Positions 16,672 through 25,157 of a DNA stretch of 64,000 bases are shown piece after piece. Under the pieces are notes generated by a model that saw nothing but the letters and a program-made list of their open reading frames with translations, was not told where the DNA came from and searched no databases. The translations under genes were made by a program, and so were the position numbers. Source of the DNA: Streptococcus sp. WB01_FAA12 (GTDB lineage: Bacteria > Bacillota > Bacilli > Lactobacillales > Streptococcaceae); NCBI RefSeq assembly GCF_012843315.1, contig NZ_JABAEX010000006.1:47226-111225 (forward strand), written 5' to 3'. The number at the start of each line of letters is the position of its first letter. The stretch's first letter is position 1.

Positions 16672-19332
16672 ATGAAAACTACAAAAGAAAGATTAGCAGC
16701 AGCTATTCACACACCTTTAAACGAGACTCTATCTTTTTATAAGACAAGTCTAACAGGCTTGACTGAGGAGCAGGTGGAGAAAAATCGTGACCTATATGGC
16801 GAAAACACCATCACCAAGGGTCAAGAAGACAGTATCCTCAAAAAGATTTACGAATCTATTATCAATCCATTTACAATCATCTTGCTGGTCATCGCCATGA
16901 TCTCCATGGTGACCAATGTCTGGTTGGCGAAGCCTGGGCAAGAGGATCCAACGACCTCTATCATCATCGTCGTTCTCGTATTGATCTCTGGTGGTATACG
17001 CTTTGTACAAGAATTACGGAGCGATAAGGCGGCGACCAATCTATCAAAAATGATTGTGAACACAGCCACAGTAATTCGCGAAGGCCAGAGTTTAGAGGTA
17101 GCAATTGAAGATTTGGTCGTTGGAGATATAGTCAAATTGAGTGCTGGGGATATGATTCCAGCAGACCTCATTTTAATTGAATCGCGCGATTTCTTTGTTC
17201 AACAGTCTGGCTTGACAGGCGAAAGTGACTCGGTTGAAAAACTGGCCTTGTCAAAAATGAGTCAGTCAAACTTTGATAGTCTGCTAGAAGCAGAAGCGCT
17301 CGCCTTTATGGGAACCAATGTGATATCAGGAAGTGCCAAGGCTTTGATTCTAGCGGTCGGTGATGACACCATGATGGGGGAAATCGAGCAGACTCTCAAT
17401 ACTTATGACGAACCGACCTCTTTTGAACGGGAGATGAACAGCATCTCTTGGCTCTTAATCCGTTTGATGTTAGTCATGGTTCCTATCGTATTTCTTTCCA
17501 ATGGCTTGACAGATGGGGATTGGTTAGAAGCTGGCGTATTTGCCTTGAGTGTGGGTGTCGGACTCACACCTGAGATGCTTCCCATGATTATCACGGCAAG
17601 TTTAGCAAAAGGCTCCATTATCATGGCCAAGGAAAAAGTCGTCATCAAAAAACTCAATGCTATACAAGATTTAGGTGCTATTGATATCTTATGCACGGAT
17701 AAAACTGGAACCCTTACTCAAGACGAAATTGTCCTTGAATATCCTTTGGATATACATGGAGATTTGGATTTGTCTGTATTGAGACGTGCCTATCTCAATT
17801 CCTATTTTCAAACCGGTTTGAAAAACTTGATGGACCGTGCCATTATCAGTAGAACTGAAAAAGAAGCTAAAGAACACGCTATTTTACAAAGTTTGGATAC
17901 TAGCTTTCAAAAAATAGATGAATTGCCCTTTGATTTTGAACGCAGACGGATGAGTGTCATCGTCAAGGATGAGAACGAAGTTGTTAGTTTGGTAACCAAG
18001 GGTGCCCTAGAGGAAATGCTTGCGATTTCAACCCATGTGGAATATCAAGGTCAGATTAGCCCTCTGACGGATGATATCCGAGTGGAGATCTTAAAAGAAG
18101 TGGACCAACTTAATCAACAGGGCTTGCGAGTCTTGGGAGTCGCCTATAAAACAGGCCTAAAAGAAGGTTTTGCTTACTCCGTTGAAGATGAAAAGGAGAT
18201 GATTCTAACAGGATATCTTGCCTTTCTAGATCCACCAAAACCATCTGCAGCCCCTGCTATCCAAGCTTTGCTGGAGCATGGTGTTCAAACAAAGATCTTG
18301 ACGGGGGATAATGAGAAGGTAACCCAAGCAGTATGCGAAAAAGTTGGTTTAAACGTTGATCAAATCTTGCTGGGTTCTGATATTGACGCCATGACGGACG
18401 AAGAGTTAGCCCAAGCAGTTGAGAAGGTGACCGTCTTTGCCAAACTCTCTCCTGATCAAAAGGCACGAATCATTTTACAAATCAAATCTAATGGACATTG
18501 TGTCGGCTATATGGGAGATGGGATCAATGATGCCCCTTCTATGAAAGTAGCAGATGTGGGGATTTCTGTTGATACAGCAGTAGATATTGCCAAAGAGACA
18601 GCTGATGTTATTTTGCTGGATAAAGATTTGATGGTGCTTGAAAAAGGCCTGGTTGAAGGGCGCAAGGTCTATGCAAATATGACCAAATATATCAAGATGA
18701 CGGTCAGCTCTAATTTCGGGAATATTTTCTCTCTTTTAGTATCTGGTATCTTTTTACCTTTCCTTCCTATGGCTCCGATTCACTTGATTGTGTTAAACCT
18801 GGTCTACGACCTTTCTTGCATTGCCTTGCCATTTGATAATGTGGATGAAGACTTTTTGAAACATCCTCATAAGTGGGAGGCTCAGTCTATTACTCGTTTT
18901 ATGATTTGGATGGGTCCTATTTCTTCTGCCTTTGATATTTTGACCTTTATCTTGCTCTATTTTGTCATTGTCCCAATGACGACAGGTCAAGCCTATGCTC
19001 ACGGAGCAGAGTCTGCAACGGGCTTTATCATCTTGTTCCAGACAGGTTGGTTCATTGAATCCATGTGGTCCCAAACCATGGTTATCCATATGCTTCGTTC
19101 AGCAAAGCTTCCTTTCTTGCAAAGTCGTCCATCATGGTTTGTGCTTGCAACAACCTTGCTGGCAGCTAGTTTTGTGACTTTCCTTCCCTACTCTTCAATT
19201 GCGAGCCTGCTTCATTTAACCCCTTTGGAACCAATTTATTTCCTCTTTTTGATTTTGATAATCGTTCTCTATATGATTAGTGTTACAGTTGTGAAACGAA
19301 TGTACATCAAAAAATTTAAAAGTTGGCTATAA
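16672..19332 (+). CDS. P3B-type Mg2+-translocating P-type ATPase (MgtA/MgtB-like)
   Basis: 886 aa, the MgtA/MgtB length. The cytoplasmic N-terminus is followed by a membrane pair near NPFTIILLVIAMISM. The actuator domain has SGLTGESDSVEK. The phosphorylation motif CTDKTGTLTQDE has its Asp at residue 343. TPEMLPMIITASLAKG, the P3B membrane-4 signature, is present. The hinge GDGINDAPSMKVADVGISVD follows, then six C-terminal membrane segments. P3B ATPases import Mg2+ under starvation. The M-box and leader ORF upstream agree. It differs from P2-type Ca2+/Mn2+ exporters such as pneumococcal CaxP/MgtA. RBS AGGAG precedes the ATG. Confidence 0.92.
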   Translation: MKTTKERLAAAIHTPLNETLSFYKTSLTGLTEEQVEKNRDLYGENTITKGQEDSILKKIYESIINPFTIILLVIAMISMVTNVWLAKPGQEDPTTSIIIVVLVLISGGIRFVQELRSDKAATNLSKMIVNTATVIREGQSLEVAIEDLVVGDIVKLSAGDMIPADLILIESRDFFVQQSGLTGESDSVEKLALSKMSQSNFDSLLEAEALAFMGTNVISGSAKALILAVGDDTMMGEIEQTLNTYDEPTSFEREMNSISWLLIRLMLVMVPIVFLSNGLTDGDWLEAGVFALSVGVGLTPEMLPMIITASLAKGSIIMAKEKVVIKKLNAIQDLGAIDILCTDKTGTLTQDEIVLEYPLDIHGDLDLSVLRRAYLNSYFQTGLKNLMDRAIISRTEKEAKEHAILQSLDTSFQKIDELPFDFERRRMSVIVKDENEVVSLVTKGALEEMLAISTHVEYQGQISPLTDDIRVEILKEVDQLNQQGLRVLGVAYKTGLKEGFAYSVEDEKEMILTGYLAFLDPPKPSAAPAIQALLEHGVQTKILTGDNEKVTQAVCEKVGLNVDQILLGSDIDAMTDEELAQAVEKVTVFAKLSPDQKARIILQIKSNGHCVGYMGDGINDAPSMKVADVGISVDTAVDIAKETADVILLDKDLMVLEKGLVEGRKVYANMTKYIKMTVSSNFGNIFSLLVSGIFLPFLPMAPIHLIVLNLVYDLSCIALPFDNVDEDFLKHPHKWEAQSITRFMIWMGPISSAFDILTFILLYFVIVPMTTGQAYAHGAESATGFIILFQTGWFIESMWSQTMVIHMLRSAKLPFLQSRPSWFVLATTLLAASFVTFLPYSSIASLLHLTPLEPIYFLFLILIIVLYMISVTVVKRMYIKKFKSWL

Positions 19333-19416
19333 ATTGATTTTGTCAAGAAAAAAGTACGAAAATAGCGAAAAAAGTTAAATTTTTTTAAAAATAGGTCGCA
19401 AGTCGGATGTTTTTTA

Positions 19417-19425
19417 TGGTATAAT
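19417..19425 (+). promoter_or_regulatory. spx promoter, extended -10
   Basis: TG-G-TATAAT with the hexamer at 19420-19425, 42 bp before the spx start. Confidence 0.6.
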
Positions 19426-19466
19426 AGATTAAACTGATAGTAACATGTAGCGAAAGGGGTAGGCAC

Positions 19467-19865
19467 ATGATTAAGATTTATACCGTCTCCAGTTGCACAA
19501 GCTGTAAGAAAGCGAAGACTTGGCTCAACGCACACCAGTTAAGTTATAAAGAACAAAACCTTGGTAAAGAAGGGATTACGAGAGAAGAACTACTTGATAT
19601 TCTGACAAAGACAGATAATGGAATTGCCAGCATTGTATCATCAAAAAACCGCTATGCGAAAGCTTTAGGAGTTGACATTGAAGATTTGAGTGTGAATGAA
19701 GTACTCAACTTAATCATGGAAACGCCACGGATCTTAAAAAGTCCTATTCTAGTTGACGAGAAGCGTTTGCAGGTCGGTTACAAAGAAGATGATATTCGTG
19801 CCTTTTTACCACGCTCTGTCCGTAATGTAGAAAATGCAGAAGCACGTTTGCGTGCAGCTCTATAA
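19467..19865 (+). CDS. spx: Spx/MgsR-type thiol-stress regulator
   Basis: 132 aa ArsC-like protein starting MIKIYTVSSCTSCKKAKTW. The redox CxxC is Cys10-Cys13. The family hallmark TPRILKSPILVDEKRLQVGY is present, followed by a basic C-terminal region (FLPRSVRNVENAEARLRAAL). Spx proteins bind the alpha subunit C-terminal domain of RNA polymerase and switch transcription under disulfide or cell-wall stress, and are degraded by ClpXP. Streptococci carry more than one paralogue; which one this is cannot be told from the sequence alone. It is followed by a terminator. Confidence 0.92.
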   Translation: MIKIYTVSSCTSCKKAKTWLNAHQLSYKEQNLGKEGITREELLDILTKTDNGIASIVSSKNRYAKALGVDIEDLSVNEVLNLIMETPRILKSPILVDEKRLQVGYKEDDIRAFLPRSVRNVENAEARLRAAL

Positions 19866-19869
19866 ACAT

Positions 19870-19907
19870 CGAGGCTGGGGTATCTCCTAGCCTTGTTCAT
19901 TTTTTAT
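19870..19907 (+). terminator. Terminator after spx
   Basis: AGGCTGGGG pairs with TCCTAGCCT (two G-U pairs) over a short loop, followed by TGTTCATTTTTT. Confidence 0.75.
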
Positions 19908-19928
19908 CAAAAAATCATGTGAGGAATT

Positions 19929-20498
19929 ATGAAAAAGATAGTAATTGGCGCAGCTACTCTCCTCCTGCTACTTGCAGGATGTAGCCAAAAGAAGGAAACG
20001 ACATCTGGTTCAAAACATGAATCCGAAACACTCCAGTCTACTCTGCCCGTTTTGGAAAATGCGGAAAAGAATACGGTTGTGACCAAGACTTTGATTTTCC
20101 CTGAGTCAGGAGATGGCGTCAAGCAAACGCAAACCATTACCTATAAAGGGAAACAATTTCTAAAATTGGTTATTCGGCAGATACGGCCCTTAAGTGAGGA
20201 ATTGAAATCCTTTATCGCTGATCACGGTCTTGAAGAAACTCAAAAAGCTCTTTTAGAAGCAGAAGAAAAGGATGAAATGCTTCAGGAAGCGCGTAAATTG
20301 GCAGGTTTTACACTTGAAACCAAACTGCTTAGTGAGACTGAAATCCAGACCACAACGACCTATGATTTACAAGTTTTGGATGTCAAAAAGGCGTCACAGA
20401 CAGATTATTTGAAAAATCTTGGCTTAGAGAGTCTTTTGCAACATGGCCCAAGTCAGTATATCGCAGACAGAGTGGCAAATGGTGCGACAGAACAGTAA
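19929..20498 (+). CDS. DUF1307-like (YehR-type) lipoprotein
   Basis: 189 aa with a clear lipoprotein signal: MKKIVIGAATLLLLLAGC, lipobox LAGC, acylated Cys18. A Ser/Lys/Thr-rich linker is followed by a compact domain with KTLIFPESGDGVKQTQTITYKG and ETEIQTTTTYDLQVLDVKK. This resembles DUF1307/YehR lipoproteins of unknown function. It is anchored on the outer face of the membrane. RBS GAGGAA is upstream. Family assignment is moderately sure; the lipoprotein call is strong. Confidence 0.78.
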   Translation: MKKIVIGAATLLLLLAGCSQKKETTSGSKHESETLQSTLPVLENAEKNTVVTKTLIFPESGDGVKQTQTITYKGKQFLKLVIRQIRPLSEELKSFIADHGLEETQKALLEAEEKDEMLQEARKLAGFTLETKLLSETEIQTTTTYDLQVLDVKKASQTDYLKNLGLESLLQHGPSQYIADRVANGATEQ

Positions 20499-20526
20499 GA
20501 AAATCCAAATAAATGGATTGACTTAA

Positions 20527-20555
20527 TTGTAGAACGTAAGGAAATATGCTATAAT
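20527..20555 (+). promoter_or_regulatory. ireB-ruvX promoter
   Basis: TTGTAG at 20527-20532, 17-bp spacer, TATAAT at 20550-20555 with an upstream TG. Start point about 25 bp before ireB. Confidence 0.7.
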
Positions 20556-20585
20556 AGTACTATTCTAAGGAAAGAGGGTGTTAGA

Positions 20586-20852
20586 ATGGGATTTACTGAA
20601 GAAACTGTACGTTTTAAATTGGATGATTCCAACAAGAAGGAAATCAGTGAAACGTTGACAGATGTCTATGCTTCTCTGAATGAAAAGGGTTATAATCCGA
20701 TAAATCAAATCGTCGGTTATGTATTGAGTGGAGACCCTGCCTACGTTCCTCGTTACAACAATGCACGAAATCAAATCCGTAAGTATGAGCGTGATGAAAT
20801 TGTTGAAGAATTGGTACGCTATTACCTTAAAGGACAAGGAGTCGATCTATAA
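20586..20852 (+). CDS. IreB family regulatory phosphoprotein (UPF0297)
   Basis: 88 aa, almost exactly the family size. [14 protein letters not shown] carries the N-terminal threonines; in Enterococcus faecalis IreB the matching threonines are phosphorylated by the PASTA kinase IreK and tune cephalosporin resistance. The rest matches UPF0297: [37 protein letters not shown] and ELVRYYLKG. It is the first gene of the conserved ireB-ruvX-DUF1292 operon. RBS AAAGAGGG. Confidence 0.93.
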   Translation: MGFTEETVRFKLDDSNKKEISETLTDVYASLNEKGYNPINQIVGYVLSGDPAYVPRYNNARNQIRKYERDEIVEELVRYYLKGQGVDL

Positions 20853-20855
20853 TCT

Positions 20856-21275
20856 ATGAGAATTATGGGATTGGACGTCGGTTCAAAAACGGTAGGCGTG
20901 GCCATTAGCGACCCACTAGGATTCACCGCTCAGGGACTTGAAATCATCCAGATTAATGAGGATCAGGGCCAGTTTGGTTTTGACCGTATCAAGGAATTGG
21001 TTGACAGCTATAAGGTGGAACGTTTTGTAGTAGGTCTGCCTAAAAACATGAACAATACCAGCGGTCCGCGAGTAGAAGCTAGTCAAGCCTACGGAGCAAA
21101 ACTAGAGGAACTTTTTAGTTTGCCAGTAGAGTATCAAGATGAGCGCTTGACGACAGTCGCAGCTGAGCGTATGTTGATTGAGCAGGCTGACATCAGTCGC
21201 AACAAGCGAAAAAAAGTCATTGATAAATTGGCTGCTCAGCTGATTTTGCAAAATTATTTAGATAGAAAATTTTAA
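20856..21275 (+). CDS. ruvX: Putative pre-16S rRNA nuclease / Holliday junction resolvase-like YqgF
   Basis: 139 aa YqgF/RuvX with an RNase H-like fold. The acidic residues are visible in [19 protein letters not shown], in [15 protein letters not shown] and in [17 protein letters not shown]. The family is linked to 16S rRNA 5'-end maturation and resembles RuvC. It follows ireB by 3 bp and precedes the DUF1292 gene by 15 bp. Confidence 0.95.
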   Translation: MRIMGLDVGSKTVGVAISDPLGFTAQGLEIIQINEDQGQFGFDRIKELVDSYKVERFVVGLPKNMNNTSGPRVEASQAYGAKLEELFSLPVEYQDERLTTVAAERMLIEQADISRNKRKKVIDKLAAQLILQNYLDRKF

Positions 21276-21290
21276 GACAGAGGAGAAACT

Positions 21291-21596
21291 ATGTCACACG
21301 ATCACAACCACGATCACGAAGAACGTGAATTGATTACACTAGTAGATGAGCAAGGAAATGAAACTTTATTTGAAATCCTTTTGACCATTGATGGAAAAGA
21401 AGAATTTGGTAAGAACTATGTTCTGCTTGTACCAGTTAACGCAGAAGAAGACGAAGACGGGCAAGTTGAAATCCAAGCCTACTCATTCACTGAAAATGAA
21501 GATGGAACAGAAGGCGAATTGCAACCAATTCCAGAAGACTCAGAAGACGAATGGAACATGATTGAAGAAGTCTTCAACAGCTTTATGGAGGAGTGA
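21291..21596 (+). CDS. DUF1292 (YrzB-like) acidic protein
   Basis: 101 aa and very acidic. A His-rich start ([13 protein letters not shown]) precedes the DUF1292 core [35 protein letters not shown] and [14 protein letters not shown]. The C-terminus is [14 protein letters not shown]. The role is unknown. It is the last gene of the ireB-ruvX operon, and its stop codon is the first three bases of a perfect hairpin that begins the array at 21594. RBS is GAGGAG. Confidence 0.93.
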   Translation: MSHDHNHDHEERELITLVDEQGNETLFEILLTIDGKEEFGKNYVLLVPVNAEEDEDGQVEIQAYSFTENEDGTEGELQPIPEDSEDEWNMIEEVFNSFMEE

Positions 21597-21820
21597 TACA
21601 GTCTGGGAGACTGTATCACCCCAACTCCTAAAAATTGTAAGAGTTGGAATATCCGGGGGATGTTTTTACCCCTACGCCAGAAATTAGAAACGCAGGAACG
21701 TCCGGGGGATATTTTTACTCCAGTTCCTTTAAATAAGAGAGAACTGGTATGTTCAGTGAACATTTTTACCCTTACGCTAAAAATAAAGACCGTAAGTAAG
21801 TCCGAGGGACGTTTTTAGCT
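21594..21820 (+). repeat. Tandem array of hairpin pairs, 50-bp period
   Basis: Five GGG-loop hairpins recur at a spacing of 49-51 bp (loops at 21605, 21655, 21704, 21755 and 21804): GTCT-GGG-AGAC, ATCC-GGG-GGAT, GTCC-GGG-GGAT, ATGTTC-AGT-GAACAT and GTCC-GAG-GGAC. The last four are followed by a T5-A tail. Between successive ones is a second stem that changes in step on both arms: CCAACTC/GAGTTGG, CCTACG/CGCAGG, CCAGTTC/GAACTGG and CTTACG/CGTAAG, over an AAAT-rich loop. This is covariation within one locus, which points to selected RNA structure. The array starts at the DUF1292 stop codon. Function unknown. Confidence 0.8.
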
Positions 21821-21862
21821 CACATTGAAATTCATAGTAGCTAGTGATTAGCTAACCAGGTA

Positions 21863-21896
21863 AGAGGTTGGGATTTTAGTCCCGACCTCGCTTTTA
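21863..21896 (+). terminator. Terminator before folC
   Basis: GAGGTTGGGA pairs with TCCCGACCTC (one G-U) over TTTTAG, followed by GCTTTTATTT. It closes the ireB-ruvX-DUF1292 transcript and its hairpin array. Confidence 0.85.
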
Positions 21897-21951
21897 TTTG
21901 TAATCATACTTTGATGTGGTAGTTGATTGGACTTTTGTTAAGGAGACGTGT

Positions 21952-23202
21952 ATGTTTGAAGTAGAAGAATGGCTTCATAGTCGGATTGGTTTAAACTTTA
22001 GATCCGGTCTTGGGCGAATGCAGCGAGCGGTGGATTTGCTGGGGAATCCTGAGAAGACTTATCCTATTATCCACGTAACAGGGACTAACGGTAAGGGGTC
22101 AACTATTGCCTTTATGAGGGAGTTGTTTGTTACTCATGCTAAAAAAGTTGGTACTTTTACCTCTCCTCATATCATCAGTATCCATGATCGAATCTGTATT
22201 AATGGGCAACCGATCGCGGAGGAAGACTTTGTCCGTATAGCTAATCAAGTCAAGGAGATGGAGAAAACTCTTTTGGAAACACATGACCAATTGTCTTTCT
22301 TTGAGTTGTTGACCTTGATTGCCTTGCTTTACTTTAAAGAGCAGGACGTGGATCTAGTTCTGCTAGAAGTGGGAATTGGTGGTCTACTTGATACGACTAA
22401 TGTAGTAACAGGAGAGATTGCAGTTATTACTTCCATTGGCCTAGATCATCAGGAGACCTTGGGTGATAGTCTGGAGGGAATAGCAGAGCAGAAAGCTGGT
22501 ATTTTCAAGGCTGGCAAGAAGGCAGTCATTGCCAAGCTTGCTCCAGAAGCGGAGCTTGTCTGTCAAAATACAGCAAGAGAGTTAGCTGTTGAACTTTATC
22601 AAGCTGGGCGAGACTTTACCTTGAAAGCTGGGAATTTTTCGAGTAGCTTAGCAAGTTTTTCCCAGCTTAAAATCGGTTTGGAAGGCACCTATCAGCAAGA
22701 AAATGCCGCCTTGGCTTTAGAAACTTTTCTTCTGTTTATGGCATCAAGAGGTGAAAGGGTCGAGGAAGAGTTTGTCAGACGGGCTTTGAAGAAGACTCAC
22801 TGGGCAGGTCGATTGGAACGGATTCGCCCGCAAATCTACCTAGATGGGGCTCACAATCTTCCAGCCTTGACTCGTCTAGTAGAGTTTATCCAGGGGAAAA
22901 TCCAGCAAGGTTATCAAGCCCGCATCCTTTTTGGTGCCCTTAAACGCAAAGATTATCAAGGGATGTTAAGTTATCTATCTGAGCAGTTGCCTCAGGTGGA
23001 ACTTAAGGTAACAGGCTTTGACTACCAAGGCTCTCTCGATGAAAAGGATGTGGCGGGTTACGATTTGATTTCTTCCTATGGCGATTTTATCAGAGAATTT
23101 GAAGAAAAGGCCAACGATCAGGACCTGCTTTTCGTGACGGGTTCACTCTACTTTATCTCAGAAGTCCGAGCGAGTTTGCTAGGAAGCGATGGGATTAGTT
23201 GA
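21952..23202 (+). CDS. folC: Folylpolyglutamate synthase / dihydrofolate synthase
   Basis: 416 aa from MFEVEEWLHSRIGLNF. This ATG has AAGGAGA 6 bp upstream and is preferred to a GTG at 21916. The Mur-ligase-type ATP loop is THVTGTNGKGST-like (VTGTNGKGSTIAFM), followed by TSPHIISIHDRI and LLEVGIGGLLDTTN. The Mg2+/substrate region is TSIGLDHQETLGD, and YLDGAHNLPAL occurs in the C-terminal domain. The enzyme adds glutamate to dihydropteroate or folates. It lies alone downstream of the hairpin array. Confidence 0.96.
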   Translation: MFEVEEWLHSRIGLNFRSGLGRMQRAVDLLGNPEKTYPIIHVTGTNGKGSTIAFMRELFVTHAKKVGTFTSPHIISIHDRICINGQPIAEEDFVRIANQVKEMEKTLLETHDQLSFFELLTLIALLYFKEQDVDLVLLEVGIGGLLDTTNVVTGEIAVITSIGLDHQETLGDSLEGIAEQKAGIFKAGKKAVIAKLAPEAELVCQNTARELAVELYQAGRDFTLKAGNFSSSLASFSQLKIGLEGTYQQENAALALETFLLFMASRGERVEEEFVRRALKKTHWAGRLERIRPQIYLDGAHNLPALTRLVEFIQGKIQQGYQARILFGALKRKDYQGMLSYLSEQLPQVELKVTGFDYQGSLDEKDVAGYDLISSYGDFIREFEEKANDQDLLFVTGSLYFISEVRASLLGSDGIS

Positions 23203-23292
23203 CCTTCTAGGCTTAAGTTGTTATACTTGAGGTAGGAGGTACATCTGGAAACTAATCCAGCAAAACATTGGCACAAAAGAAAGGAAATCGCT

Positions 23293-23733
23293 ATGAAAAC
23301 AAAAACATTCACACTTTCTATTGCTTCCCTAGCAATTCTTAGTCTTTTAGCAGCTTGTGGATCTAAGACACAAGCACCTACCCAGCAATCTGCTCAACAA
23401 GAGTCATCTTCTAGTGCTGCTACAAGTGCCAGTCAACCACAGGCGTCCTCAAGTCAGGACACTACTGTAGCTCAAACTACGAACATCGATGGTACCTATA
23501 CTGGAAAAGATGAGAATGACCAAATCACTCTTGTTGTAACAGGTAAAACTGGTACATGGACTGAGGTCGAGCCAGATGGAGATAAGGAAATCAAGCAAGT
23601 TAGCTTTGAGCCAGAAAATCAACGTGTCATTATCGGAGATGATGTCAAAATTTACACGGTTAATGGTAATCAATTGATTATCGATGATATGGACCGAGAG
23701 CCATCTGACCGAGTGGTATTAACTAAGCAATAA
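23293..23733 (+). CDS. Small lipoprotein of unknown function
   Basis: 146 aa. Signal MKTKTFTLSIASLAILSLLAAC with lipobox LAAC and acylated Cys22. A low-complexity Gln/Ser/Ala/Thr linker (residues about 25-65) precedes a small beta-rich domain with DGTYTGKDENDQITLVVTGK, WTEVEPDGDKEIKQV and IDDMDREPSDRVVLTKQ. I do not recognise the domain beyond its being common in mitis-group streptococci. RBS AAAGGAAA; terminator follows. Confidence 0.8.
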   Translation: MKTKTFTLSIASLAILSLLAACGSKTQAPTQQSAQQESSSSAATSASQPQASSSQDTTVAQTTNIDGTYTGKDENDQITLVVTGKTGTWTEVEPDGDKEIKQVSFEPENQRVIIGDDVKIYTVNGNQLIIDDMDREPSDRVVLTKQ

Positions 23734-23742
23734 TCATTCAGT

Positions 23743-23786
23743 AAAAGTTCCAATGAGATGAAATCCATCTTTTTGGAGCTTTTTTG
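23743..23786 (+). terminator. Terminator after the small lipoprotein gene
   Basis: AAAAGTTCCAA with inner GATG pairs with CATC and TTGGAGCTTTTTT; the T-run is the 3' arm. Confidence 0.82.
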
Positions 23787-23825
23787 TTTTAAAATGGGAC
23801 CAGTGGTTCTTTACCGTTTTTTTAC

Positions 23826-23839
23826 TTAAAACGCTTACA
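23826..23839 (+). promoter_or_regulatory. Candidate cre (CcpA) site
   Basis: TTAAAACGCTTACA matches the catabolite-response consensus TGWAANCGNTWWCA at 13 of 14 positions (T for G at position 2). It lies just upstream of the -35 of the alcohol dehydrogenase gene. Confidence 0.6.
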
Positions 23840-23850
23840 AATATTTGTAA
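23835..23850. promoter_or_regulatory. 16-bp perfect palindrome over the adh -35
   Basis: TTACAAATATTTGTAA is its own reverse complement and includes the -35 hexamer TTGTAA (23845-23850). Seventeen bases later is TATACT (23868-23873). A repressor binding here would block the promoter. It overlaps the right end of the candidate cre site by 5 bp. Confidence 0.6.
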
Positions 23851-23918
23851 AACTTCTTATTAGGTCGTATACTTATAGTAAATAATTAAACAGCGCAGAG
23901 GCGCAGGAGGAAAAGCAT

Positions 23919-25070
23919 ATGGCTACATTTTACGTTCCATCAGTTAACCTTATTGGTAAAGGTGTTGTAAATGAAGTAGGTCCGTATATCAAGGAACTGG
24001 GGTATAAGAAGGCCCTTTTGGTGACAGATAAGTTCATCGAGGGAAGTGATATTTTACCTAAGGTCCTAAAACCATTAGATGCTGAAGGGATCGAATATGT
24101 GATCTTTAGTGATGTGGAGCCAAATCCAACTTGCAAGAACGTCACAGACGGAGTGGCTGCCTTGAAAGAGCATGGTTGTGATTTCATCATTAGTCTCGGA
24201 GGGGGCTCTCCTCAGGATGCGGCTAGTTGTATCTCTATCATCGCTACAAATGGTGGCAAACCACAGGACTACGAAGGTCTCCACAAGTCTGCTAAAAAAG
24301 GGTTGCCAGTGGTTGCGATCAATACAACAGCTGGAACTTCAGCAGAAATTACCATTAACTATGTCATTACTGACGAAGAACGCAAGGTCAAGATGGTAAT
24401 GGTTGATAAGAACAGCCTCGCCCTCATCTCTGTCAATGATCCAGAACTCATGCTTTCAAAACCGAAAGGATTGACAGCGGCGACAGGTATGGATGCTCTT
24501 ACTCACGCTGTCGAAGCCTTGGTCACACCTGGTGCTTATAATGTAACTAAGAAACTCTCTATCGGAGCCATCGAGATCATCAAGGAATACCTCCCTCGTG
24601 CTGTGGCAAATGGTCATGATATTGAGGCGCGTGAGGCTATGGTCAATGCCATCTTCCTCGGTGGTATGAGCTTTAACAATGCTGGTTTGGGCTACGTTCA
24701 CTCTATGGCTCACCAACTCGGTGCAGTATATAACTTGCCACATGGTGTCTGCTGTGCCATGCTTCTCCCAGTTGTAGAACGTGAAAATGCCAAACGCGTA
24801 CCAGAAGCTTTTCGCAATGTAGCCAAAGCCTTGGGGCTTCATGTTGAAGGGAAAACTGATGAAGAATGTGCAGCCTACGCCATCGCTGAGATTGAAAAAC
24901 TGTCTGAAACAGTAGGGATTCCGAAGAAACTCACTGAACTCGGTATCGAAGAAAAAGATTTTGACTTTGACTACCTTTCTAAGAATGCCTTGATTGATGC
25001 CTGTGCACCAGGAAATCCATTTATGCCAACCTTAGAAGAAACTATTGCCTTCTATAAAGAATTGTTCTAA
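23919..25070 (+). CDS. Iron-containing alcohol dehydrogenase (AdhB/FucO type)
   Basis: 383 aa, the length of Zymomonas AdhB. The NAD-binding part has SLGGGSPQDAAS (GGGS motif) and INTTAGTSAEIT. The metal ligands are in ATGMDALTHAVEAL (Asp) and GYVHSMAHQLGAVYNLPHG (three His). It probably reduces acetaldehyde or another short aldehyde to regenerate NAD+ in fermentation. The monocistronic unit has a near-consensus promoter, a candidate cre site and a palindrome over the -35. RBS is GGAGGAAA. Confidence 0.94.
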   Translation: MATFYVPSVNLIGKGVVNEVGPYIKELGYKKALLVTDKFIEGSDILPKVLKPLDAEGIEYVIFSDVEPNPTCKNVTDGVAALKEHGCDFIISLGGGSPQDAASCISIIATNGGKPQDYEGLHKSAKKGLPVVAINTTAGTSAEITINYVITDEERKVKMVMVDKNSLALISVNDPELMLSKPKGLTAATGMDALTHAVEALVTPGAYNVTKKLSIGAIEIIKEYLPRAVANGHDIEAREAMVNAIFLGGMSFNNAGLGYVHSMAHQLGAVYNLPHGVCCAMLLPVVERENAKRVPEAFRNVAKALGLHVEGKTDEECAAYAIAEIEKLSETVGIPKKLTELGIEEKDFDFDYLSKNALIDACAPGNPFMPTLEETIAFYKELF

Positions 25071-25103
25071 TTCTTAAAGTGAAAAAGAAGCTAAATAATG
25101 CTG

Positions 25104-25138
25104 GGAAGAACTATCATTTTGGTAGTTCTTTTTTTAAA
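25104..25138 (+). terminator. Terminator after the alcohol dehydrogenase gene
   Basis: AAGAACTA / TAGTTCTTTTTTT with loop TCATTTTGG. It lies upstream of the chosen start of the next gene and argues against an earlier start at 25098. Confidence 0.8.
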
Positions 25139-25157
25139 AATTTGCTATCCTAGACAT

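Noticed and set aside
21594..21820. CRISPR-like array
   Set aside because: Period is regular, but units are diverged hairpins with covarying stems and no unique spacers or identical repeats, and no cas genes are near.
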